Part shown: positions 55,439 to 64,000 of the stretch, in pieces
How the letters are laid out: every line of letters begins with the position of its first letter
Position numbering within the stretch: position 1 is the first letter of the stretch
Assembly: GCA_014237465.1 (NCBI GenBank)
Contig: JABZFM010000011.1
Location: 1 to 64,000, forward strand
Length of the DNA stretch: 64,000 nucleotides
Reading direction: 5' to 3'
DNA from: Desulfobacteraceae bacterium
Lineage (GTDB): Bacteria; Desulfobacterota; Desulfobacteria; Desulfobacterales; Desulfosalsimonadaceae
Position numbers and translations under genes: made by a program
Notes under the pieces: model-generated
The model's database searches: none
What the model was told of the DNA's origin: nothing
The model's input: only the letters and a program-made list of their open reading frames with translations

Positions 55439-57160
55439 TTATTTGATTTTTTGCTTCTTTAAAATTTTCGCCCACATGTCCCTTAACGTGACGATTCGGT
55501 TAAATACAAGATTGTCCGACGACGAATCCCTGATATCCACACAGAAATACCCCAAACGTTCAAATTGACAACCAAATCCCGGTTCAGCAGTTTCTAAGCC
55601 GGGCTCGACTTTACAATCCTTTAGTATCTGAACTGAATTTTCATTCAAAGTGGCTTTAAAATCGTCTGCCGCTGCGGGGTTTTCAGTGATAAACAAATTC
55701 TCATATAATCTGACCTCGGCATTGATTGCATGTTGTGCCGATACCCAGTGAAGTGTTGATTTTACTTTTCTACCATCCGGCGCATCCCCGCCACGGGTTT
55801 CGGGATCATAGGTGCAGCGCAGTTCAACGACTTTACCGGTTTCGTCTTTTATGACATCCGTGCAGGTGACAAAATACGCATATCGCAGTCGGACTTCACG
55901 ACCGGGTCCCAAACGAAAAAACTTCCTGGGAGGGTCTTCCATAAAATCATCCTGTTCAATGTACAATACTTTTGAAAACGGTATTTTCCGGGTTCCCATG
56001 GTTTTATCTTCAGGATTATTGATGGCGTCCATTTCTTCTGACTGATCATCCGGATAATTTTCGATAACCACCCGAAGCGGGTTTAAAACGGCCATGACAC
56101 GATAAGCCTTTTTATTTAAATCCTCGCGGATACAATGTTCCAGCAATGCAAAATCAACCATGCTGTCCCGCCTGGCCACACCGATGCGTTCACAGAAATT
56201 TCTGATGGCTTCAGGCGTGTAACCGCGCCTGCGCAGTCCGGATATGGTCGGCATCCTCGGATCATCCCAACCGGAAACATAATCTCCTTCCACCAGCTCG
56301 ATCAATTTTCTTTTGCTCAATACCGTGTAACTTAAATTCAGTCGGGCAAACTCGATTTGCCGGGGATGATACATGCCAAGCGCATCCAATATCCAGTCAT
56401 ACAGTTCCCGGTTGTTTTCAAATTCAAGCGTGCAGAGGGAATGGGTAATTCCTTCAATGGAATCTGACAGACAATGGGCCAAATCATACATGGGGTAAAT
56501 ACACCATTGATCTTTTGTCCGATGGTGGTGGTGTTTGCGTATCCGGTATAATGCCGGGTCTCTCATGATAATATTCGGCGAATCCATGTCAATCTTTGCT
56601 CGCAATACACATGCTCCTTCCTCAAATTCACCATCTTTCATTTTTCGAAACAATTCCAGATTTTCTTCCTTTGACCGGTTCCGATACGGACTGTCAACCC
56701 CCGGCGCCTTCAAGGATCCCCGATTCTGACGGATCTCATCCGCACTCTGGCTGTCGACATATGCTTTCCCTCTTTGTATCAATTCAACGGCATGCGCATA
56801 AAGCCGCTCAAAATAATCAGAGGTAAAATAAAGATGCTCATTCCAGTTAAACCCCATCCAACGTACATCTTCTTGAATGGCATTTACAAATTCGACATTT
56901 TCTTTGCCGGGATTTGTATCATCAAATCGTAAATGGCAGGACCCGTTGTATTCAATTGAAACACCGAAATTCAGACAAATGGATTTTGCATGACCGATAT
57001 GAAGATATCCGTTCGGTTCCGGCGGAAACCGGGTGACCACGCGACCATCGTATTTCCCGGTCTGCAAATCATCTTCAATAATATGACGAATAAAATTTGG
57101 TGGCACGGATACTCCATTTGCTGCATTTTTATTACCGCTATTGGAATTTGAACCTGGCAT
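55439..57160 (-). CDS. glnS: Glutaminyl-tRNA synthetase
   Basis: A 573-residue class I synthetase. HIGH motif is LHIGHAKS (about 52-59), and the KMSKS-like motif is VLSKRKL near 285. N-terminal catalytic core and C-terminal anticodon-binding beta-barrels are complete. Length fits. AAGGAG precedes ATG 57160. It heads towards the sigma-54 activator's end with 13 bp between stops. Confidence 0.96.
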   Translation of the reverse strand: MPGSNSNSGNKNAANGVSVPPNFIRHIIEDDLQTGKYDGRVVTRFPPEPNGYLHIGHAKSICLNFGVSIEYNGSCHLRFDDTNPGKENVEFVNAIQEDVRWMGFNWNEHLYFTSDYFERLYAHAVELIQRGKAYVDSQSADEIRQNRGSLKAPGVDSPYRNRSKEENLELFRKMKDGEFEEGACVLRAKIDMDSPNIIMRDPALYRIRKHHHHRTKDQWCIYPMYDLAHCLSDSIEGITHSLCTLEFENNRELYDWILDALGMYHPRQIEFARLNLSYTVLSKRKLIELVEGDYVSGWDDPRMPTISGLRRRGYTPEAIRNFCERIGVARRDSMVDFALLEHCIREDLNKKAYRVMAVLNPLRVVIENYPDDQSEEMDAINNPEDKTMGTRKIPFSKVLYIEQDDFMEDPPRKFFRLGPGREVRLRYAYFVTCTDVIKDETGKVVELRCTYDPETRGGDAPDGRKVKSTLHWVSAQHAINAEVRLYENLFITENPAAADDFKATLNENSVQILKDCKVEPGLETAEPGFGCQFERLGYFCVDIRDSSSDNLVFNRIVTLRDMWAKILKKQKIK

Positions 57161-57185
57161 TGCTAAAAGATCTCCTTAATTAAAT

Positions 57186-59057
57186 TCATTTTTCCGAGAC
57201 AACAGTTGAATTATCTATCATACCTTTCAAATAAGAAACAATCATTTCCTTGGCGATCGGGCCGGCACTGCTGGAGCCATGCATTCCATGTTCCACCAGT
57301 ACGGAAACAACAATTTCAGGGCTTTCTGTCGGCGCATAACCGACAAACCATGCATGAGACTCATAAGAAACATCATTTTTCTTTTTTTGACTGTCCTTTT
57401 CCGTTTTGCGGCTAACCACCTGGGCAGTTCCTGTTTTACCGCTGATGTCAATTTCTTCATCATAAACATACCACCGGGCGGTGCCGTGCTTACTGTGTAC
57501 AACATCTCTCAATCCTTTTCTGACAAGATCCAGCGTACCTTGGCTTACCGGCAGCTTTCCAATCATTTCCGGTTGACCGGTCTTGACAATTTTCCCTTCC
57601 ACCGTTTGAATTGATTTTAAAATCTGCGGCCGAAATTCGGTTCCGCCGTTCGCCACCGCACCGAATAAAACCGCCAGTTGAAGCGGTGTGACCAGATTAT
57701 AGCTCTGACCGATGGCAATGGACAGGTTTTCACCCCCCTGCCATGAAATTCCGGTTCGCTTTTTCTTCCACGCGGCCGTTGGAATCAGTCCGTCTGACTC
57801 TTGATCTAGATTAATTCCGGTTTGAGACCCCAGACCGCAGCTTGTTGCATACCAGGCCAGTCGATCCACGCCGAGTTTCTTACCCACATGATAGAAAAAA
57901 ACATCACAGGATTGTGCCAGGGCATCGACCACATTGACTTTTCCGTGCCCCTGCTTTTTCCAGCAGCCGAAAACCCGGTTACCATACTGATAGCTTCCGG
58001 GACAATAAAAGGTGGTATTTTCATCAATCACTCCTTCTTCAAGAGCGGCAATGGCCGTGACGACTTTATATGTTGAAGCCGGCGGATAAACACCTTGAAC
58101 CGCTTTGTTCATCATGGGGCGGTTGGGGTCAGAAACAAGGCGGTGCCACTGGTCTGAGGAGATTCCATTAATAAAATCATTCTGATTAAATGTCGGACTG
58201 CTGGCCATTGCAAGGATGTCCCCGGAAGAAGGATCCATGGCAACAACTGCGCCCACCTTGTCCTTCAACTGTGCCTCAGCAATGGTCTGCAGATCATAAT
58301 CAATTGTTAAAAAAATATTATGCCCGGGTTCCGGTTCCACCGTATCCAGCACCTTTACGACCTGGCCATTGGCATTCACCTGGACAATTCTGCCGCCGGG
58401 AATGCCGCTTAAAAATGTATCATATGCTTTTTCAACCCCATACCTTCCGATAAAATCCCCGCCTTCCTTATATCTGTAAATACCGCTTTTCAGTTCACCG
58501 GCGTTAATTTCCCCCAAGTAACCGACCAGGTGTGAAGACAACGCATCATAGATATAGTTTCTACAGGCATTTGTATCAATGACGATACCCGGGAGCTCAA
58601 ACCGATGGGCTGAAATGGTTGCCAGGGCATCCCTGCCGATATCTTTTTTCAGGAGCACCGGCCGGTAACCATATCCTAATTTCTTTTTTTGGATTTTTTC
58701 AACAACCTCATCCGCAAATTCAGGAATATAGACAGATAGATTATCGATGGTCACGTTTAGCGGCTTGGCATCGCAAGGAATGATGCTTAAATCAAATGAG
58801 GGCCTGTTTTCCACCAATAATTTACCGTTTCGATCAAAAATCAGGCCACGGACCGGCTTTACGCGCTGGATCCGGATACAATTATTCTTGGACATTTTGA
58901 AGTAATGATCGCCCTGGATTATCTGAAGGTAAAACAGTCGCGACGCTAAAATTCCAAAAGCCGCAAAAACAGCTATCATTATACCGAATAAGCGCCTTTT
59001 GTACCAGTCGCTATCAACAGTGTAAAAATACTTATGAAAATTTTTCAAAGGAGCCAT
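57186..59057 (-). CDS. mrdA: Penicillin-binding protein 2, cell-elongation transpeptidase
   Basis: A 623-residue membrane-anchored class B PBP. It has one N-terminal transmembrane segment (about 22-42), a dimerisation domain, and a transpeptidase domain with SxxK (ASTYK, about 327), SCD in the SxN position and KTG (SGKTGTAQV near 542). It follows mreBCD as usual and would build the lateral wall. ATG 59057 is chosen over TTG 59060. A MITE-like repeat separates it from mreD. Confidence 0.95.
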   Translation of the reverse strand: MAPLKNFHKYFYTVDSDWYKRRLFGIMIAVFAAFGILASRLFYLQIIQGDHYFKMSKNNCIRIQRVKPVRGLIFDRNGKLLVENRPSFDLSIIPCDAKPLNVTIDNLSVYIPEFADEVVEKIQKKKLGYGYRPVLLKKDIGRDALATISAHRFELPGIVIDTNACRNYIYDALSSHLVGYLGEINAGELKSGIYRYKEGGDFIGRYGVEKAYDTFLSGIPGGRIVQVNANGQVVKVLDTVEPEPGHNIFLTIDYDLQTIAEAQLKDKVGAVVAMDPSSGDILAMASSPTFNQNDFINGISSDQWHRLVSDPNRPMMNKAVQGVYPPASTYKVVTAIAALEEGVIDENTTFYCPGSYQYGNRVFGCWKKQGHGKVNVVDALAQSCDVFFYHVGKKLGVDRLAWYATSCGLGSQTGINLDQESDGLIPTAAWKKKRTGISWQGGENLSIAIGQSYNLVTPLQLAVLFGAVANGGTEFRPQILKSIQTVEGKIVKTGQPEMIGKLPVSQGTLDLVRKGLRDVVHSKHGTARWYVYDEEIDISGKTGTAQVVSRKTEKDSQKKKNDVSYESHAWFVGYAPTESPEIVVSVLVEHGMHGSSSAGPIAKEMIVSYLKGMIDNSTVVSEK

Positions 59058-59130
59058 CAACTACCCAAAACGCATTACCGGAAAAACAAAAAGTCAAATT
59101 ACAACGCGCTGAACCCGGACTTCTCACGGG

Positions 59131-59295
59131 CTAGTGTCGCGTCAAAGATGATATGTCGCAAGATTGCGCTGCCATTTTTTGTGTCTGTGAGGCACAACTT
59201 GAGGAGCATAGTGGGCTATATGACTCAAGTCGTAACGACGCAGACGCGGAAAATGGCAAGAAAGATGCGTCAGTTCAAAGTTGGCACGATACTAG
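59131..59295. repeat. 165-bp MITE-like element
   Basis: Ends CTAGTGTCG and CGATACTAG are terminal inverted repeats, and GCTGCCATTTTT / AAAATGGCA is a further inverted pair. It has no gene. Its right end overlaps and supplies the mreD stop codon. Confidence 0.8.
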
Positions 59296-59807
59296 ACCCT
59301 CTCTCTTAATCCACCCGTAATTATTTTATCAATCCCGTTAAATATATAATCAAACATGAAATAAACCAGCGGACTGGAAATCAAAGCCCATATAAGCTGG
59401 GCCGCCACAACGCTGCCGGCATAAAAAGAAAAATTAAAAGTCAATGTTTGAAGTAAAATCACCATGCCGAAAATGATATTTTCGATTAAAACGGACAGGA
59501 TGACGACAATTTGAAATAGCGTTGAATTTTTAAAGTGAAAATAAACCGTTGTGTTTCTGAAACAAATTAGAATTAAAATATATGTGGCAATATAGACACC
59601 GATAGTTCCCCCGGACAGCAAATCCATCAGGCATCCGGATATTAAAATAACCGGGAGTATTCCAAGACTGGACCTGAACAGGGTCAAATAGACAACAAAC
59701 GGAATGAGCAGATCATATTGAGCGAATAATCGGGGAAAGGCCGGCAATAGGGTTGTTTGAATGCAAACCAGCAAAATAGAAAAAATAAAATATACCAGAA
59801 AATGCAT
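59292..59807 (-). CDS. mreD: Rod-shape-determining membrane protein MreD
   Basis: A 171-residue protein with four to five transmembrane helices and the family's typical GxLxDLLSGGTIGVY segment (about 56-72). It links MreBC to the wall-synthesis complex. Its start overlaps the mreC stop by one base. The stop codon comes from the edge of a MITE-like element, so the last few residues may be altered. Confidence 0.9.
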   Translation of the reverse strand: MHFLVYFIFSILLVCIQTTLLPAFPRLFAQYDLLIPFVVYLTLFRSSLGILPVILISGCLMDLLSGGTIGVYIATYILILICFRNTTVYFHFKNSTLFQIVVILSVLIENIIFGMVILLQTLTFNFSFYAGSVVAAQLIWALISSPLVYFMFDYIFNGIDKIITGGLRERV

Positions 59808-60643
59808 CAGTCACCCACATTATCCTGTAGCGGCGGACTTAAAATAATCATGACTTCTTCAAGCTTTGTGAAATCCACATACGGGGTTAGCTCAACATCC
59901 TGAAAAAGTCCCGAGTTCCTGCGAATCACCTTTGAAATATAGCCGATTCGAAGGCCTTTTGGATATATACCGTCAAATCCGGAGGAAACAACATTATCAC
60001 CAATTTTGATGTCAAGCTTTCGCAGCACATAATCAAATCGGCACAGACCCCTGGTTAAGCCTTGTGCAAGACCACGGGAACGGGTTCGCTGAACCAGGGC
60101 ATCAACCGAACTGTTTCGGTCAATTATCAGGTGGACTTTCGCATCTTTGGAAGAAGCTGTAAGGACATATCCCACAATACCTTCGGAAACAATCACGGGG
60201 CACCCGGAGGTGACGCCGTCATCCGTGCCCTTGTTAATAATGATGGTTTTGTACCAGGGTGAAGAATCCTTAGCGATGACTTCGGCGGATTTCAGGTTAA
60301 ACGGGCTTTGCTTTTTGAGTTTAACAAATTCCCTGAGGCGGTCATTGAAAAGTTCAATTTCCCGGCATTCATTATTTTTACTAACCGCCTGGGCCAACTT
60401 TTTCTTTAATTCATCATTTTCTCTGGAAACAGAAATTAAAAAAAAATAGTGAGTCCAAAGATCGTCCATAAAATCCACGGAAGACGAAAGTGCCGCCTGG
60501 AATGGTGAAGCAAGAAATAAGGCCGTACGGGTCGCGGCATCTCCTACGGAAGATTTCCGCAGAAATGCAAATGAAAAAACTATTATGTAAAGGCCGATTA
60601 AAACAACTGCCCCTACAGCCACCATCGTTTTCTTGGAAAACAT
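59807..60643 (-). CDS. mreC: Rod-shape-determining protein MreC
   Basis: A 278-residue protein: one N-terminal transmembrane helix (about 8-28), a coiled coil (about 75-115), then beta-barrel domains with the VIAKDSSPWYKTIIINKGTDDGV stretch. It bridges MreB and PBP2 in the periplasm. It follows mreB by three bases; no strong ribosome site, so translation is probably coupled. Confidence 0.95.
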   Translation of the reverse strand: MFSKKTMVAVGAVVLIGLYIIVFSFAFLRKSSVGDAATRTALFLASPFQAALSSSVDFMDDLWTHYFFLISVSRENDELKKKLAQAVSKNNECREIELFNDRLREFVKLKKQSPFNLKSAEVIAKDSSPWYKTIIINKGTDDGVTSGCPVIVSEGIVGYVLTASSKDAKVHLIIDRNSSVDALVQRTRSRGLAQGLTRGLCRFDYVLRKLDIKIGDNVVSSGFDGIYPKGLRIGYISKVIRRNSGLFQDVELTPYVDFTKLEEVMIILSPPLQDNVGD

Positions 60644-60646
60644 TGA

Positions 60647-61729
<1,083 letters not shown>

Positions 61730-61822
61730 CTAATTTAATAACGTCAAGAAATCCGACATGATTGGATAAAAATTTATGAATACCAGATATAGCATGCTAT
61801 TACAAGAATAAAATCCCTGCAG

Positions 61823-62920
61823 TCACAAGGTCGAAAGCTTTCTCAATTGTTTCATCACCTGGTTATGAATTAAGGGTCTGAATTTTTTTATCTGTTCATT
61901 GTTCCGGGAAGGATGGACGCGATTGGTAAGGAGTATGACAATCACCTGTTGCTCTAGATCCACCCAGAAGGATGTGCCGGTGAACCCTAAGTGACCCACG
62001 GTGGCATCCCTGTTAAACAATTCACCACAACTGGAACCGGTTTGTGAAGGAACATCAAACCCCAGAGAACGGTCATTCTTATTGCTTTTATGAAAAAACA
62101 AACGCACCAGGTCGGATTGAAAGATTTGTTCTGAGGATTCTCCATGAAAAATTTTTAATAATTCAAGCACAATGGCATGAACGGATTCCGCCGTACCGAA
62201 CAAACCGGCATGTCCGGCTACGCCTCCCATGACATAGGCATTGTCATCATGCACCCGCCCGTTTAACAAAATCTGCCGCCAGGGACATAATTCTGTTGCC
62301 GCATAGTTCTTGTCCGGAATGCATTGATCATGAACAATAAAAAATAAATTTTCGATACCAATGGGGTCATATATTCTTTCTTTAACAAAATCGTTTAAAC
62401 GCGCTCCAGACACCAATTCGATCGCCCATTCAAGCACCATAAATCCGATATCACTGTACAGGGTTTTTTCGCCGATACCGGATACCAGGGGCTCCAAGAT
62501 CAAGTTTTTTCTTAACGCATCTTTTCTTTGCTCAAGCGGCAATTGACTGATGCCTTTATAATATGGGCGATAATCCGGAAAACCGGATGTATGATTTAAC
62601 AGATGACGAATCTGAATATCCGCTTTCGTCATTTTATTGAAAGCAGGAATAATCGAGGCAAGTGTTTGTTCAAGATGGAGCTTTTCTTCCTGGACCAGCA
62701 GCATAACAGCAAGCGTGGCTGCCAACGGTTTTGTCAATGAAGCCAGATCATATACTGTGTTACGGGTTACGACCTGACCGGTATAAAGATTGGCAAGCCC
62801 GTATGCTTCATTAAAAAGGATCTTGCCTGAAAGAGAAACCAGTAACCTCCCACCCGGAAAAACGTGTTCGGCAACTGCCTGCTGCATCATTGAATCGACA
62901 GGCTTCATCCTCATATCCAT
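61823..62920 (-). CDS. Serine hydrolase of the beta-lactamase/class C family
   Basis: A 365-residue protein with the S-x-x-K motif in SLTKPLAAT (about 62), a LYSDIGF tyrosine motif near 155, and HLGFTGTSFW near 310. There is no signal peptide, so it is probably cytoplasmic; the substrate could be an ester or peptide rather than a beta-lactam. Three in-frame ATG codons lie at the start (62920, 62914, 62908). Confidence 0.85.
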   Translation of the reverse strand: MDMRMKPVDSMMQQAVAEHVFPGGRLLVSLSGKILFNEAYGLANLYTGQVVTRNTVYDLASLTKPLAATLAVMLLVQEEKLHLEQTLASIIPAFNKMTKADIQIRHLLNHTSGFPDYRPYYKGISQLPLEQRKDALRKNLILEPLVSGIGEKTLYSDIGFMVLEWAIELVSGARLNDFVKERIYDPIGIENLFFIVHDQCIPDKNYAATELCPWRQILLNGRVHDDNAYVMGGVAGHAGLFGTAESVHAIVLELLKIFHGESSEQIFQSDLVRLFFHKSNKNDRSLGFDVPSQTGSSCGELFNRDATVGHLGFTGTSFWVDLEQQVIVILLTNRVHPSRNNEQIKKFRPLIHNQVMKQLRKLSTL

Positions 62921-62947
62921 ATCAAAAAAAATAGCATTCCAGAATAA

Positions 62948-63871
62948 TCAACTATCACAAAACGAAAATTCGCCGTATGAAATCTTCCCATTAGCGGTAT
63001 CCAGTGAAGCCGTAATCCCAAAGGGAATTGTTAAGTTCGGTTCATCATGCCCGATATCAAAGCCGGCCAGAATCGGAAAGCAATCATTGGAAAAGATATC
63101 ATCAAAGACTTGATACACAACATCCGGCTCACCACACCCCTTAAATGACCCCAGAACAAGGCCGGCAATATGGTCAAAACACCCTGCCATCTTCATGTGG
63201 ATCAGCAACCGGTCAATTCTGTAAGGCGATTCACCGATGTCTTCAAGTAAAAGTATCTGGTCTGAAAAATTCGGCTCAAAAGGGGTGCCCACCAAATGAC
63301 ATAATGTGGTCAGGTTGCCGCCCGCCATGATTCCTGATGCCAGACCTGAATGAATAACCACTCTGTTTTCGCAAACTATCGTTAAAGCCTGCTCCTTTAA
63401 AAGCATGTCATGCAACGACTGCTTTGTTTGATCCGAAGCCTCGGCAAGGGATTCGATCATCGGGCCATGCAGGGAAACCAGTCCACACTTTGAATAAAAC
63501 GTATTTAGCAAGACGGTTATGTCACTGCATCCGATAAACAATTTCGGGTTTAATGATATGCTATCATAATCAATTAATGGAAGTATTCTAAGAGCTCCGT
63601 ACCCACCTCTGGCACAAAAAATACCTTTAACGGCAGAATCAATGAACATGGAATTTAACATCTTTGCACGATGGGCATCCGAACCGGCAAGATATCCTTT
63701 TTGTTCAAAAATATTTTCCGGAAAAAAAACCGTAAATCCGATTTCTTCTAAAACTGAAAGACCTTTACGGAATTTTGGTTTATCAAAGGGACTGGATGGT
63801 GCAATGATTCCAATCGTATCACCGGTAAAAAGACGGGCCGGTTTTTTTTTATGTATAGAATCAAATGACAT
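62948..63871 (-). CDS. LD-carboxypeptidase family (peptidase S66)
   Basis: A 307-residue protein. The catalytic Ser is in FIGCSDITVLLN (about 115), Glu in LLLEDIGESPYRIDR (about 210), and His in DIGHDEPNLTIPFG. It removes the terminal D-Ala from muropeptides or acts in the related MccF-type reaction. It lies 27 bp before the beta-lactamase-fold gene, so they may share cell-wall recycling. Confidence 0.9.
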   Translation of the reverse strand: MSFDSIHKKKPARLFTGDTIGIIAPSSPFDKPKFRKGLSVLEEIGFTVFFPENIFEQKGYLAGSDAHRAKMLNSMFIDSAVKGIFCARGGYGALRILPLIDYDSISLNPKLFIGCSDITVLLNTFYSKCGLVSLHGPMIESLAEASDQTKQSLHDMLLKEQALTIVCENRVVIHSGLASGIMAGGNLTTLCHLVGTPFEPNFSDQILLLEDIGESPYRIDRLLIHMKMAGCFDHIAGLVLGSFKGCGEPDVVYQVFDDIFSNDCFPILAGFDIGHDEPNLTIPFGITASLDTANGKISYGEFSFCDS

Positions 63872-63883
63872 ACTGGTAAAAAT

Positions 63884-64000
63884 TTATTTATCGTCTTTTG
63901 TCTTCTTTCCTGTTTTTTTTTCAAGAGATGCCTTGATGAAATCTCTGAATAACGGATGGGGATTCATGGGCCGGGATTTGAATTCCGGATGGAACTGGCA
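63884..64000 (-). CDS. pyrG: CTP synthase, C-terminal end (partial)
   Basis: The last 38 residues of a protein that continues past the window: [18 protein letters not shown] is the invariant end of the glutamine amidotransferase domain of CTP synthase (HPE catalytic pair). It ends with a Lys-rich tail. It converts UTP to CTP. Confidence 0.9.
   Translation of the reverse strand, partial: CQFHPEFKSRPMNPHPLFRDFIKASLEKKTGKKTKDDK

Overview
The window reads as chromosome from an anaerobic, sulfate-reducer-like member of the Desulfobacterota (Desulfobacteraceae type). This is inferred from gene content: an EtfA-linked membrane Fe-S oxidoreductase of the Etf:quinone (EMO/HdrD-like) type, many acyl-CoA dehydrogenases, paired ferredoxin-domain (DUF2148-like) proteins, a 2-hydroxyacyl-CoA dehydratase-like remnant, wax-ester synthase, sigma-54 activators and many short interspersed repeats. 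No rRNA, tRNA, CRISPR array or complete transposase gene was seen.

Layout. 1-9.5 kb: a five-PAS sigma-54 activator, then a probable sigma-54-driven operon for exported proteins (beta-propeller protein, small anchored protein, stand-alone GspC/PDZ-like protein, DUF1254/DUF1214-like protein). 9.7-15.4 kb: REP-like repeats, two members of a secreted paralogue family, and an FKBP gene cut short by a 140-bp repeat. 15.5-23.5 kb: lnt, a 1574-residue pseudokinase/ATPase/TPR/GAF/AraC regulator, a diguanylate cyclase and two gene remnants. 24-35.4 kb, plus strand: wax-ester synthase/DGAT, two alpha/beta hydrolases, SDR, MalT/LuxR-type regulator, two acyl-CoA dehydrogenases and a ferredoxin-nitroreductase. 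35.5-50 kb, minus strand: a long acyl-CoA oxidation operon (SDR, SCP2 protein, acyl-CoA ligase, two DUF2148-like proteins, acyl-CoA dehydrogenase, SCPx-type thiolase, EtfA, EMO, Usp, ABM, truncated EtfB), with a TPR protein and a lipoprotein beyond it. 50.3-55.4 kb: a third secreted paralogue and a second sigma-54 activator. 55.4-64 kb: housekeeping genes (glnS, mrdA-mreD-mreC-mreB, a beta-lactamase-fold hydrolase, LD-carboxypeptidase, 3' end of pyrG).

The most interesting signal is regulatory. Three intergenic regions carry the same two-box palindromic element (TGCCA-N6-TGGCA type, box centres about 21 bp apart). In each, a -24/-12 sigma-54 promoter lies 72-74 bp away: before the wax-ester synthase genes, before the acyl-CoA oxidation operon, and before the secreted paralogue at 50.4-51.8 kb. 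The first element is flanked on both sides by a correctly spaced promoter, the second pointing at a truncated SDR gene. The activator at 52.3-55.4 kb lies beside one element and is the natural candidate regulator. A differently sequenced pair of 16-bp boxes precedes a sigma-54-like promoter upstream of the 4-9.5 kb operon, next to the other activator. Together these suggest a sigma-54 lipid regulon that couples exported proteins of unknown function, CoA activation and beta-oxidation of a bulky lipid-like substrate (possibly sterol-like or branched), quinone-linked electron transfer, and wax-ester storage. The substrate is not determined by the sequence.
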